Assembly (NCBI GenBank): GCA_001275005.1
Contig: JWZX01003097.1
Location: 1 to 38,239 of the forward strand
Length of the DNA stretch: 38,239 nucleotides
DNA from: Chrysochromulina tobinii
Lineage: Eukaryota; Haptophyta; Prymnesiales; Chrysochromulinaceae
Direction: 5' to 3'
The position numbers were made by a program, and so were the translations under genes. Shown piece after piece: positions 20,572-29,916 of the stretch (the first letter of the stretch is position 1; each line of letters opens with the position of its first letter). The notes below the pieces were generated by a model, which did no database searches, was not told the origin of the DNA, and saw only the letters and a program-made list of their open reading frames with translations.

Positions 20572-23032
20572 ATGGTTGCGCGTCTGACGTGTGAACATTC
20601 ACGAGACCCCGCGACGAGACTCGCAACTTGCTTCTTCTCCGCCGCGAGAATGCTGGAGGTTGTGATGAGGGATAAAACGGAGCCTTTGTTGCCAGCCTGC
20701 GCAGCGGACCAACACCGGTCCGACCATCACGATGCGCAGCAGTACTGGCGCCACGCGCTCGCTGCCTTTGCTTTTGTGTCGGCGTTGTTGTTGGTTGTCG
20801 GTGTGCCACGCAGCCATGCCGAGTCCGGGAATGGTCAGCTGGTGGATGGTCGAGCTCTTATGGCGTGGACGCTGCTCGATCCAGATCCTAGTGCGCTTCT
20901 TTGGAAGCTGCGACAAACGCGCCGGCAGCTGCTCTCTCCGAAGGCGCTCTCCAAAGCGCCCATCGCTGATCACGAGGTGCTCATGGGATACCTTACCGTA
21001 CCATTGGATTATGATGAGGACTCGCCGGCAAACAAGATTACACTCAAGCTACGCGTGACCGCAGTGCTAGCCTGTGGGCGCTCAGAAATGTGCCCGACAC
21101 TGCTGTATCACTGTGGAGGCCCCGGAAGCACGGACAGCTGCGCCTTTTTCCAGGACGGCTACGACGGCACCTATAACGCCATCGGCATCCAGCAACGTGG
21201 CGTGTTCGATGATGGCCGGGTGTATGCGAGCGGCGTCGAGAGCGTCAGCGTGCCCACCAACCCAGATGGGCAGCCCTTTTTCAACGACTGCCCGTCGGGC
21301 GAGCACAAGACGCCGGAACCTTCGGCTGGCAAGAGGTACACGCTGGGGGACTTGACAAGTTGCGCCTGCTGGCTTCCGGACGAGTCGTACTACGCGTCGG
21401 GCGGCGTGGATCCCGAACCGATCTCGGACCCGGCAGATGAGGCTGATGTGCAGAGATGGTTTGAGTTCTCGCGCGCTCGGAATCGTCGCTGCTACCACCA
21501 CGAGTACTTTCAGATGCGCAGCCCCGATGGATCGAGCTTCAACTTTCTGGACTACGCCGGTACCCTGCTCCTCTGGATTGCCTCATGATGACCTCATGAT
21601 GACCTCTTGATGACCTCTTGATGACCTCTTGATGGCCTGATGAGCACATCGGTACCCTGCTCCTCTGGGTTGCATCATGATGGCCTCGCGAGTGCCACTG
21701 AGTGCCACTGAGTGCCACTGAGTGCCACTGAGTGCCACTGAGTGCCACTGAGTGCCGCTGAGTGCCGCTGAGTGCCACTGAGTGCCACTGAGTGCCACTG
21801 AGTGACGCGGGCTGCCTCCCTCAACAGGCACGCAGCTTCTCTCACGAGATCTCGAGAGGCTACGCCTCGCTGTTGGCGCGCGCGTGCTCAACATCGACGG
21901 AGCCTCGTATGGGACGGGCGTCGGCTCTGCCTATGCGGCCGCGTTCCCTTCTACGACGGGGCGGCTGCTGCTCAACGGCAATGCAGTCGTCCGACCAAGC
22001 ACACGCGACTATTACGTCGGCTACGCGCACGCGACGCGCCATCTGCTCTTCAAACTCGAGAGCATATGCGAGGAGATGGCCACCGAGCCGGGCGGCAACC
22101 ACTCGTTCGTGCTGCATGCGAGGGGCGTGACTGGCCGTTACGAGCTGCCCTGTGGGCTGGATGGCGACGATTCCGTCGGGGATCTGATGACCAAAGCCGC
22201 GAGCGGCGCGTTCACAGCGCGCACTCAGCACGGCGAGCCGTTCACACTGCGAGCGCCCATGCTGTACAGCTACATCGTGGACGAGATCCAAGGGAGCAAG
22301 GCAGAGGACTCGATGCCGTGGCGCACCACCATCGGCGTGCTCTCGATGCTCAGCAGCAAGGAGGGCCCCGAGTGGCCGCGGCTCGCCACCGAGCGGGTGC
22401 TCGATCGAATCTGCACTGGGTGGTATGAGTACGGCCTGTATAAGCAGGCGTACACCCCGGCTCTCCCCGAGGCGGCGGTCAACTCTCTGGACTACGAAGG
22501 ACGATACTCAATCGCGGGGGCGATGGACCTCTACCATCAGCTCAAGCGCAACTACGGGCCGATTGAGGTCGCCGTCGCCAATCTCAATGGCTTCGACATG
22601 CTCACATGGCCTGCCAAGCCCGTGCCTCCAAATTTTGGTTGGCGCGCTGGGGTGCGGGCACTCGTGGTCAACTCGCTGTACGACGGCTCCACGCCGTATC
22701 TCGACGCGCGCTGGATGCGCTTCTCGCTGCCTGACGCCACCTTCCTCACATGGCAGGGCGTAGGCCACTGCGTCGGTTCTGCGGACTATGATCAAGAGGG
22801 CGTGCAAGCGTGCCTTAAGAAGATGCGGCATTACATGAAGACGGGCGAGCTGCCAGTCGACGGCGACGTCTGCCGCAACTCGCACGAGGTCGTCCAACTC
22901 GCGCACGTGCGACAGCGAGAGCGCGAGATCAAGGCCCGAGCGGCGCGCGAGGAGGCCAGTCAGTCTGTCAGTTCGTTCGCGGCCCTACCTGCGCGCGGGA
23001 ACAAGGAGACCGGGCTCCCTAGTTTCCCCTGA
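20572..23032 (+). CDS. S33-family (TAP-like) serine peptidase, two exons
   Basis: Exon 1 (to 21559) carries a hydrophobic signal anchor (HALAAFAFVSALLLVVGV) and then the start of the alpha/beta-hydrolase fold: GYLTVPLDYDED, LYHCGGPGS (oxyanion-loop motif) and NAIGIQQRGV. Exon 2 (from 21828) begins TQLLSRDLERLRLAVGA and gives the nucleophile motif DGASYGTGVGSAYA (Ser codon 21905), GRLLLNGN, the acid in LYDGSTP (Asp codon 22682) and the base in GVGHCV (His codon 22766). Joining the exons at GT(21560)...AG(21827) restores YAGTQLLSRDLE with no gap in the family pattern. The complete triad suggests an active secreted or membrane-anchored aminopeptidase-type enzyme. Start codons at 20572, 20650 and 20665 are all possible. 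The Cys beside His and the long Cys-containing insertion before exon 2 are unusual. Confidence 0.85.
21560..21827 (+). other. Intron of the S33 peptidase, filled with tandem repeats
   Basis: This is a canonical GT...CAACAG intron of 268 bp in phase 1. It contains about five copies of an 11-bp (TGATGACCTCT-like) unit, then a second copy of its own first ~37 bases at 21651-21687 (GGTACCCTGCTCCTCTGG and on), then the 10-bp minisatellite. The reading frames inside are closed on plus within 30 bases of the donor. Confidence 0.8.
21691..21800 (+). repeat. 10-bp minisatellite, 11 copies, inside intron
   Basis: The unit AGTGCCACTG is repeated 11 times, with two adjacent copies carrying GCCGCTG. There is no unique spacer between units, so it is a tandem repeat and not a CRISPR array. 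Confidence 0.9.
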
Positions 23033-23117
23033 GAACGAGCAGGCGTATCTATAAGGGCGTCGCGGATCTCGTGTGGGGCGAGCCGCACTGCAAACTTGAC
23101 GTGACTGTATTGTTTCA

Positions 23118-23669
23118 GTGTTCGGAGGAGAAGCGGTCGCGGGGGGCGGGGCCCTGGTGTGGCGGTCCTCGGGGCCGTATCGGGCGGCGGTGCTCGAGCA
23201 GGAGGACAACGAGTCCGAGAACGTGCGCCATGTTGGCAGCTCCGCGCCCGCCGGTGAGGAGTCTCCGCCGGCTGCAGAGTCACTCATCAAGAAGTTGACT
23301 CCCGAGCTGTTGGAGCTCGTCATCGAGTCCGCGATGCCTGGTCAAGGTCCGCTGGTGCCTGCGATGCACGAGCCGCCGCCGACCACGCTGGCACCGCCCG
23401 ACGCCTTCCGCGTCTTCGTGCATGTGCGCCCGCTCGAATTCGGGAATGGCTCCCTTGGCGGGGCTTGCAGCGAGCATGCCCTCCAAACAATGAAGCGTGA
23501 ACACATTCCTTCTCCGCGTAAAATCCCCTCCCAAGCCGGCGGGGGCTCGCGCCGGCCGGTCCGACTTCTCTCGAGCGGTGAAAACGGGGTGGAGTGTGCA
23601 GTGTGTCAAAGCCGCGCTCCGCGCGCCGTACCAGGCGCTCACACAACACACACTCGGGTAGCTCACTGA
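23118..23669 (+). other. Uncharacterised open frame, possible exon
   Basis: An open frame of 183 codons with no ATG at its start follows a good-looking acceptor (GTATTGTTTCAG at about 23107-23118). It contains protein-like stretches (LIKKLTPELLELVIESAM, AFRVFVHVRPLEFGNGS) and then Arg/Ser/Pro-rich sequence with less protein-like composition. It stops shortly before repeat copy A. It could be a remnant exon, an alternative 3' exon of the peptidase, or chance. No family is recognised. Confidence 0.3.
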
Positions 23670-23691
23670 GCTCTTCCTCACTAGAAAAGTT

Positions 23692-23970
23692 TGCTTTTGG
23701 TGACCGGACCATACCTATACACGCACGCACCCTAGGGCCTCACTTGGAGAGCCCGAACGAGATGGGCGTATACTACGGTACAGTACAGTCTCGAGTCTGC
23801 AGTGGTGCACACTAACTAGACCCCCCTTAGTAAGAGAGAACCCACACCTCGAACCCCGCTTTTCCGACGGGGGGTGGGTTGGGAGGTTTCGTTTTCTTTG
23901 CTGTGTGGCGGTGTTGGTCGTCGCGGCCGCCCCCGTAGAGCGGGGTGGTCCCACTCTCCCCCTGTGGGGA
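23692..23970 (+). repeat. Dispersed hairpin-rich repeat, copy A
   Basis: It starts with TGCTTTTGGTGACCGGACCA, followed by CTATACACGCACGCA, CCTAGGG, GATGGGCG, CTTAGTAAGA, the hairpin ACCCCGC...GACGGGGGGTGGGTTGGG, and a GC hairpin (GCCGCCCCCG / CGGGGTGGTC). The same ordered blocks occur in copy B at 29296. Blocks are separated by diverged spacers of different length. Confidence 0.7.
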
Positions 23971-24068
23971 AGGGTGGTGACGTTATTGGTTGTTTGCTTT
24001 GTTTTGCTTTGTTTTGAGAGTTGCGAGCCTGATTATAGTCAAGGCGACTCTCTGTAGAGGGGGTATTG

Positions 24069-24300
24069 ATGGACTATCAAGTCAAATCAAAGATTGCATG
24101 GTGTCAATCAGAATTCCTCAAAATTCATCAAGGAAAAGACTTCGCGAAGTTTTTGTCGATTCACGAAGACGTCGTCGGCTCGAGAACAGGCCACCTGGGC
24201 TGAGCTCGGGCGTGCGCTGGCTGAGGTTGTTGAGGTGACAAGCGGAGTGGCGAGTGTCATAGGGAATCTGCTGGCATTCGGGCAGGCGCTTCGCGCATAG
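24069..24300 (+). pseudogene. Short frame-broken open frame, possible gene remnant
   Basis: The ATG at 24069 opens 44 codons of protein-like sequence (SEFLKIHQGKDFAKFLSIHE) that stop at about 24200. The adjacent frame then continues with an amphipathic stretch (AREQATWAELGRALAEVVEV, SGVASVIGNLLAFGQALRA) to TAG at 24300. One extra base near 24165-24180 would join them. This could be a decayed gene, an exon with a short unseen intron, or chance; no family recognised. Confidence 0.3.
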
Positions 24301-24763
24301 TCAGCGACTGCACGGCAAATCAAGGTGGCCGTGCAGGGCTCCGGATTCGTTTGTTGTTCGTGATTTGTCGTGCGCGCGCAGCGTGGGGAGGCCCGTCCAT
24401 GCTGCGTCTTCAAGAGGGTGCTCGAGAGAATCTTTGAAGGAGATGCTCGTCTGTCTGGTCATTCGTGATGGTGACCGCCATTCTGCGGGAGTTGGGTTGT
24501 AGAAGGGGTGGACTCGCGGCGATCTGAGAAAGGTCTCTATCCGGATAGGACCATAAAAAACCCAAAAAGGGTTTTCTTTACGCATCGTAGTACTAGACAG
24601 ACTATGTCAGGCATTGGGCAGTCCAAGGTCAACTTTCAACTTCGGGAAGAGCGGCAGCTGGGAGGCTTACCCTACCGACGAAATTCCACTGAAACTTGAG
24701 AGTGGAAACCTAAATGCAATGTGCCTAGCCCGCCTTCAGGAGCCCAGCGGACCTTCCTTATCC
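24301..24763. other. Intergenic, one small hairpin
   Basis: No convincing gene on either strand. An inverted repeat AAAACCC / GGGTTTT with a 5-A loop lies at about 24556-24575. Its role is unknown; it lies near the 3' side of the lumenal-protein gene on the minus strand. Confidence 0.4.
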
Positions 24764-25391
24764 TCAAAAGATCCGGCGCCCCATATCATCCGTCTTGTCG
24801 CCAAACTCCTTGGCCTTCTCCATAATGCGGATCTCGTCGGCACTCAGCGCCGTCTTCTTCGTGTTCTTGGTGGCGAGGACGGCCTGGCGCGCCTTCTCGG
24901 CCTCCTTGGCCGCCTCGGCCGCACTGAGACCCTTTGCCAGAGCCATCTGCTTCTTATAATCTGCTTGGATGTTGGCGCCCTTGTCTGTAAAGTATGATGC
25001 CAGCTCTCCTTGAGAGCCCGCCTTGACGGTTCCCGCCTTGAAGGAATAGCCTGTCTCCGCACTGCCGACGAGCTCTGGACGCGGTGCATACTTGTACTCT
25101 TTCATCGCCTCCCCTGAGGCACTAAGACAGCGACCACGGAACGTGAGCTGTGCACCACTGCATGGTACAGCGAGTTCGATCGCCGGAAACGCACGGGCCT
25201 CCTTTGCAGTCGACTTTTGCAATGCCATCTGAGCTGCCTTCTCCTTGCTGCGCGCGAAGGCTGGCAGCGGCGCGAGCCCCAGAGGCTGCGGCGATGGCAC
25301 CACTGAGAACGGCGCGCCGGTCGGCATGCGTCGCTTGCGGAAGCCACGCCGCAGCTGCAGGCGTGGCAAGAAGCAAGCCGAGCGTCAACAT
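24764..25391 (-). CDS. Probable thylakoid-lumen protein with bipartite targeting, one-base frame break
   Basis: The ATG at 25391 starts MLTLGLLLATPAAAAWLP, a signal peptide, followed by ADRRAVLSGAIAAASG, a twin-Arg hydrophobic segment like lumen-targeting (Tat-type) domains. In the present sequence this frame then becomes non-protein-like. The next frame carries the rest: LAPLPAFARSKEKAAQMALQ, Cys-containing FPAIELAVPCSG, TGYSFKAGTVKAG and a Lys/Ala-rich helical tail ending DDMGRRIF. Dropping one G from the GGGG run at about 25276-25279 joins them as AAASGLAPLPAFARSK. I take it as one gene of about 208 residues with a homopolymer indel. I do not recognise the mature protein. It is divergent from the 25600 gene. 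Confidence 0.65.
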
Positions 25392-25599
25392 TGTTCAGCG
25401 ACGAGATATGTGAGATTCGTTGGATTTTTTCGAGGAAGTTGATGAAATTCTGAGTCCCAAGAAGTCTTGGGGGTACGAGGTTTGAAAATTCGACTTGACT
25501 TGACTTGACTTGACTTGACTTGTATTCATATTCATTCGCGCTCGTCTTTTTGGCCGTGCAGTCCTCTCATCGACATCTGCCTCTGTCTCTTCCGATCCG
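25392..25599. promoter_or_regulatory. Divergent promoter region with repeats
   Basis: This 208-bp gap lies between the divergent lumenal-protein gene (-) and the 25600 gene (+). It is AT-rich for this genome, holds a short inverted repeat CCCAAGA/TCTTGGG (25456-25471) and a (GACTT)6 array. The promoter role is inferred from geometry. Confidence 0.45.
25492..25521 (+). repeat. (GACTT)6 microsatellite
   Basis: Six perfect tandem copies of the pentamer GACTT lie in the divergent promoter gap. Confidence 0.95.
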
Positions 25600-26073
25600 A
25601 TGTCGATCCACATCAAGCAAACCAGTGGCACGCCGACGGAAATTGTCCTCGATGGTAACGTGCTGCCACTTTACACCTATGAACAGGTGTGCATGGACAA
25701 CAAGAAGGCGCGGCTTTTCGCCACAACGCTTCGCGCTAAAATGGGAGGCTTTGCCAAACACGTCCCTCCTCTGCCACTCTCTGGTCCGATCGACGCGACG
25801 ATCATGTGGCTTCTCCTCACACAGTGCACAATCTGCTCGTACGCGGGCTTCGATCTGACTCCGCAGTCCTTCGGCGCTCCGCACGGCTACGGCAGACTCG
25901 AGCGCGAGCAATGGGAAAATGGCTCACCTTCGATGCAGCAGCACCACGAGTACGTGCCTGGACCGCGTGATATATATCCTGCCTACGCACTCGAGACGCC
26001 GTTCGCCATTGGCGAGGCTGTGGTCAAGAAGGCGCCTTATCGTCGTCCGCTGGCGATAGCGCCTGGCATGTGA
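25600..26073 (+). CDS. Small conserved-looking protein, unknown
   Basis: A 157-residue open frame starts at a clear ATG (MSIHIKQTSGTPTEIVLDGN). It has even, non-repetitive composition, which argues for a real protein: a hydrophobic helix (IDATIMWLLLTQCTICSYAG) in the middle, then a Tyr/Pro/His-rich region (QQHHEYVPGPRDIYPAYALE) and a basic end. No signal peptide and no recognised domain. Its divergent partner is a plastid protein, so a plastid-related role is possible but unsupported. Confidence 0.6.
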   Translation: MSIHIKQTSGTPTEIVLDGNVLPLYTYEQVCMDNKKARLFATTLRAKMGGFAKHVPPLPLSGPIDATIMWLLLTQCTICSYAGFDLTPQSFGAPHGYGRLEREQWENGSPSMQQHHEYVPGPRDIYPAYALETPFAIGEAVVKKAPYRRPLAIAPGM

Positions 26074-26687
26074 CCGCCCACCCGTTTATAGAGATGCCCT
26101 GTGCTCTAAAGTTCGGTCCAGGGTGATTCATTTTTATGTGAAAGACTCAACCCTGCACATCTGAGACCACCATGCTGTAGACACTGGGAGTCCTGGGGTA
26201 CCCTCTCGCTAAGACTTTCTAATAGTACACTGGATACAAGAGAGACGCAGAACCCCGACTCGCGACCCTATTTATGTCGCGAGGACTCTTTCAGTATGGT
26301 GTACGATATGGGTTAGCTTGTAGTTCAGGTAAAAGGCAGAGGTGTCCCGTGTGTGTCCCGTATGTGTGTCCCGGCTCGACCATGTCACCGAGATGAAGAT
26401 GCGCCTTATCAAGGACGCGCTTACAGTACATGTATGGCGACCGAGCGGGGCTAAGCGTTAAGCGGCCCGGCCCGGCGGCTGATCGAGTATGGCTGTGATA
26501 AGGGGGTCCAGGGGTCCCCGAGCCAGTTGTAACCGCACACGTATGTTCGCCGGTCCGGTATCTTGGGTGACGAGTTATTGGATGTGACGAAAGCGCTCGA
26601 AACGAATTTGCTGTCGGACGAGCGTCGGACCAACTCGCCGTTCACGCGCACCTCCACCTCCTACCGGCGCCCTGGCTGGATTGAGTG
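26074..26687. other. Intergenic, contains a segment shared with the RT element
   Basis: I see no supported gene. The stretch 26342-26361 is identical over 20 bases to the 3' UTR of the RT element (9941-9960), and 26366-26377 (GTGTCCCGGCTC) matches 12 bases at the element's right end (15741-15752). The rest is moderately AT-rich and without structure that I can read. Confidence 0.4.
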
Positions 26688-29228
26688 ATGCGCGCCGCGA
26701 CCTCAGGGAGTACTGCACGCACCCTCTGCAAGGAGGTGCAGGCATTGCAGGGTAGCACCGGAAAGCACGTGGACGGCTCCATCCTTGAACCGTTGCAGGC
26801 GCGGCCCTTCCAGGCGCTCGTTCACCTGAGCGATCCAGCGCCGCCCGACGTGAGCGCACCCGCCGCCGATGCGATCGCGGACGGCTCGTTGCGGATACTG
26901 CCTGGCTTTCACGGCGTGGCCGCGCGCTACTTCCACCTCGCGGGGGTGCCCGCGCCCGCTGGTGGCTTCACGCCACTCATGCAGCACGCGGAACTGTCGG
27001 ACGAGGCTCTGTGGGTGCCCGCGCGCCGCATGCCCGCACGCTGGGCCGATCTCTACGCGCGCGGCCGGTTGCCGCCTGCGCCGAGCGCCACGCAGGTTCG
27101 CAGCATCGACGGGCTCGTCAAGCGGCTGCGCTCGCTCGCTGACGAGCTGCGCGACGAGCGCACGTTCGGTCCTTCGGCGCCAGCAAGAGCGGGCGACTAC
27201 ACGCTGTGGGACCCGCGGCTGCCGCACAGCACGGGCGAGTCAGACAGCCTGAGCGGTGGCGCGGCCGCCCGCCAGGTTCTCTACTGCGCCTTTATGCTTG
27301 CGAACGGCAACGAGGCACTTGCGGCGGAACAACGCGAGTGCCGCCAGAGTGGACGTCACATGCGATGGGCGCCGTCGGCGCAGCGCGACAACGAGATGCG
27401 CGCCGGGTACGAGCCCTCACACCTAAGCGCCCTCGGTCGCCAGCTCTACGGCTACTCAAATGGTCCGCGGCTGCAGGCACGCGAGCGCGGGGCGGCCACG
27501 GCCGAGGCGGAGGCTCAGGAGGCGGCCGTGTGGGCGGCGGCCGAGACGACCGAGGCGGAGGCCAAGGCTGCGGCTGCCAAGGCTATCAAGGGGGGTGGAG
27601 GCAAGACCAAAAGTACGCCCGCGCCGGCGGCCGAGGCGCCGCTGGCGTTGGCGGAGGCGGCGGCCGTGGAGGTGCCCACCCTCGCGTCCGTCGCGGCGGC
27701 GGCGGCGGCCGAGGAGGCGGCGGCCGCCGAGACGGCGCGCATGCTGCTGACCGACGCCCACGTCGCGTTCTTTGCCCGCTACGGCTACGTCGTGGTCGAG
27801 GGCGCGCTGTCGCGGGCGTTGGCGGTACGCGTGGCGGCGCAGGTGCGGGCGTACATCCGCGAGCGCCACGGGCTCGATGTGGAGTCCCTGCCAGGATCTG
27901 ATCCCAGCCTCGAGATCGGCACGCAGATCTCAGAAGATATCAGCCTCGAGCGCCTCAAGCGCGCATTCTCACCCGACGGCTCGGGCATGCTCGAGATCTT
28001 CTGGCTCTCTGCCATGGAGGAGGCCCGTCAGACGCCTGCCCTCATCGCCATCACGCGCCGACTGTATGCGCACACATGGGGCGCGCCCAGCGCGCTGTTC
28101 CGTATGGCGAAAGCGCCGTCCCGCCCACGCCTCTTGTTCTACATCGACCGTACCTCGCTGCGACTGCCGCGAGCTGTCCTGGCCCCTCTGCTGAAGAGCT
28201 GCCCGTGCGCACGCTGCACTGGCGACGTGCTCATTGACGAGCTGCACCCGCAGCCGCTCGCTTCTGCTTGCGGCACCATGCGTGGTGGCGACAAGCGCAA
28301 GGGTCGCGGCGGTGGCGGTGGCTGCGGCGGCAAGAGCTGCGGCGGTGGCGGCCGGGGCGGCGCCAGCGCGCCGACAGTCGACGATCAGGACGTCTTTCAG
28401 ATCGAAGGCATCGTGGGTGCCTCCAAAGTGCACGGGGTGGGCTGGCGGTACCTGGTTCGATGGTTGGGCTATCCACCCTCTGCTGACTCGTTCGTGAGCA
28501 AGGCTGACCTGATACCCCTCGACCACGAGATGCGAACTCGGCTCGCGAAGTGCGAGGCACAGGCTAAGGCGGCGCCCTCGCTCACGTGGGTGGACGAGGC
28601 GTATTGCCCGTTTGAGAGCGTCGTGCGGTGTCAAGGCGATCGTGGCGAGGCGAGGTCGCACGCGGCGACCGAGGAGGTCAAGGAGACGGGCGACGCTCTG
28701 GTGGGCCAGCGGATCAAGGTGCATTGGCCGCTGGACGAAGCATGGTACGTGGCGGTCGTGACTGGGTACAGCCACGAGACGAAGCAGCACGAGGTGCGCT
28801 ACGTGGACGATGACGTGGTCGAGGCCCTCGATTTGGACGAGGAGGAGTGGCGTCTCGACGAGGAGGTGTGGCGTCTCGACGGGCGGGGTGCGAGCGCTCG
28901 TGGGGCGGCTAAGGCCACGAAGGAGATGGCCGAAGCTGGGAGCAAAGGCGTGACGACTGCCAGCAAAGGATCTATCAGTGGCAGCGGCGCGGCGGTGAGC
29001 ATGGCAGCGAGCGCCTCGACCAGCGAAGGAGACCCGAGCGCTGCCGAGCTGACTGCAGATTGCCCTCGAAAGCGACTGCGCCCGGCCGAGGCCATGGCCA
29101 CCCCTGTCAAGGCCCCCGGCGATGAGGAGACTGGTGCGACGCTCGAGTCGCCAGCTGCCCAGATGCCGCGGAATGCACTCAGTACGGCGCTCGTTACGAC
29201 GGCCATGCCGAGCGCCGATGCAACGTAG
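26688..29228 (+). CDS. Fe(II)/2OG dioxygenase-like (PhyH-type) halves fused to chromodomain and Tudor-like domain
   Basis: From the ATG at 26688 (846 residues), residues ~25-215 look like the catalytic half of a phytanoyl-CoA-dioxygenase-type fold: HVD (His27/Asp29, HxD), VHLSDPAPPD, GSLRILPGFH, LWDPRLPHS (His180) and ARQVLY (Arg). An Ala/Glu/Lys linker follows. Residues ~350-395 look like the N-terminal half of such a fold (LLTDAHVAFFARYGYVVVEG) and end near FYIDRTSLRLP. A CxC..C cluster and a Gly-rich loop come next. At ~568-620 is a chromodomain (FQIEGIVGASKV, WRYLVRWLGYPPSADSF), and at ~670-730 a Tudor-like domain (VGQRIKVHWPLDEAWYVAVV, HEVRYVDDDVVEALDLDEEE). The tail is Ser/Ala-rich with a possible nuclear signal (PRKRLRP). 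It suggests a chromatin-targeted oxygenase; substrate unknown. Domain order is odd. Confidence 0.7.
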   Translation: MRAATSGSTARTLCKEVQALQGSTGKHVDGSILEPLQARPFQALVHLSDPAPPDVSAPAADAIADGSLRILPGFHGVAARYFHLAGVPAPAGGFTPLMQHAELSDEALWVPARRMPARWADLYARGRLPPAPSATQVRSIDGLVKRLRSLADELRDERTFGPSAPARAGDYTLWDPRLPHSTGESDSLSGGAAARQVLYCAFMLANGNEALAAEQRECRQSGRHMRWAPSAQRDNEMRAGYEPSHLSALGRQLYGYSNGPRLQARERGAATAEAEAQEAAVWAAAETTEAEAKAAAAKAIKGGGGKTKSTPAPAAEAPLALAEAAAVEVPTLASVAAAAAAEEAAAAETARMLLTDAHVAFFARYGYVVVEGALSRALAVRVAAQVRAYIRERHGLDVESLPGSDPSLEIGTQISEDISLERLKRAFSPDGSGMLEIFWLSAMEEARQTPALIAITRRLYAHTWGAPSALFRMAKAPSRPRLLFYIDRTSLRLPRAVLAPLLKSCPCARCTGDVLIDELHPQPLASACGTMRGGDKRKGRGGGGGCGGKSCGGGGRGGASAPTVDDQDVFQIEGIVGASKVHGVGWRYLVRWLGYPPSADSFVSKADLIPLDHEMRTRLAKCEAQAKAAPSLTWVDEAYCPFESVVRCQGDRGEARSHAATEEVKETGDALVGQRIKVHWPLDEAWYVAVVTGYSHETKQHEVRYVDDDVVEALDLDEEEWRLDEEVWRLDGRGASARGAAKATKEMAEAGSKGVTTASKGSISGSGAAVSMAASASTSEGDPSAAELTADCPRKRLRPAEAMATPVKAPGDEETGATLESPAAQMPRNALSTALVTTAMPSADAT

Positions 29229-29295
29229 GTGAGTACGGTCGCCAGCACTGCGGTTGCCTTCCCGAAGCGAGAGGGACCCTCGTGAGCCGTGCACC

Positions 29296-29680
29296 TGCTT
29301 TTGGTGACCGGACCACTGGAGCCACTATACACGCACGCAACCTAGGGCGGTTAGCGTCCCTCGCAGCACGCAGGTTGAAACCTCCCCACGCGATGGGCGC
29401 GTACGTCGTACACGGTGCTCGGTGCTCGGTGGTGAGCGCCATACAGCCACAGTAGCCAGTATGGTACGGTGAACGGTCTGCAAATCTTGACGCTTCACGC
29501 TAACTTGACCCCAACACTTAGTAAGAACCCCGCTTTCATGACGGGGGGTGGGTTGGGAAGTTTCGTTCTTTGTTGTGGCGGTTTTGGAACGCATCGTGCT
29601 TCGTGCTTCGTGCATCGTGGCCGCCCCGCCTTTAAAGCTCGGGGCGGCCCTCGCGCCGTTTTTCCGTTTAGCCCTTCGGG
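29296..29680 (+). repeat. Dispersed hairpin-rich repeat, copy B
   Basis: It has the same ordered blocks as copy A: an identical 20-bp start, CTATACACGCACGCA, CCTAGGG, GATGGGCG, CTTAGTAAGA, and ACCCCGCTTTCATGACGGGG, then GGTGGGTTGGGA and GTTTCGTT. A GC hairpin GGCCGCCCCG / CGGGGCGGCC lies at about 29619-29649. Same orientation as copy A, about 5.6 kb away. Confidence 0.7.
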
Positions 29681-29754
29681 GGGAAAAGTGCCTAGAACTT
29701 GATCACACGGCCAAGCATCCAATAGTAATAGAGAGTTCTGGCGTGTATCAGGTA

Positions 29755-29791
<37 letters not shown>
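29755..29791 (+). repeat. (ACGC)n microsatellite
   Basis: Nine or so tandem copies of ACGC/GCAC lie upstream of the 29917 gene, beyond repeat copy B. Confidence 0.95.
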
Positions 29792-29793
<2 letters not shown>

Positions 29794-29916
29794 GCTGTGT
29801 GGGAGAACCAATCTCGACGCATTTTGGGTCCTCTCCTTCTTGCTTTTTTGGTTCTATTTTCGTCTCCGCAAACGCGAAACCGAACTTCCGTAATCCTTGG
29901 ACCTTGCACGTCGCGT

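Noticed and set aside
21691-21800. CRISPR-like array
   Set aside because: Units are 10 bp and contiguous with no spacers; this is a minisatellite in a eukaryotic intron.
23405-23445. Kinesin-like motif (FRVFVHVRPLE)
   Set aside because: It resembles the first strand of kinesin motors, but no P-loop or switch motifs follow.
24508-24699. Small plus-strand frame of 63 codons
   Set aside because: Composition like non-coding DNA, crosses a hairpin, no homology-like motif.
27969-29294. Minus-strand 441-codon frame
   Set aside because: Antisense to the chromo/Tudor region, Arg/His/Leu-rich, no domain; the plus frame has clear domains.
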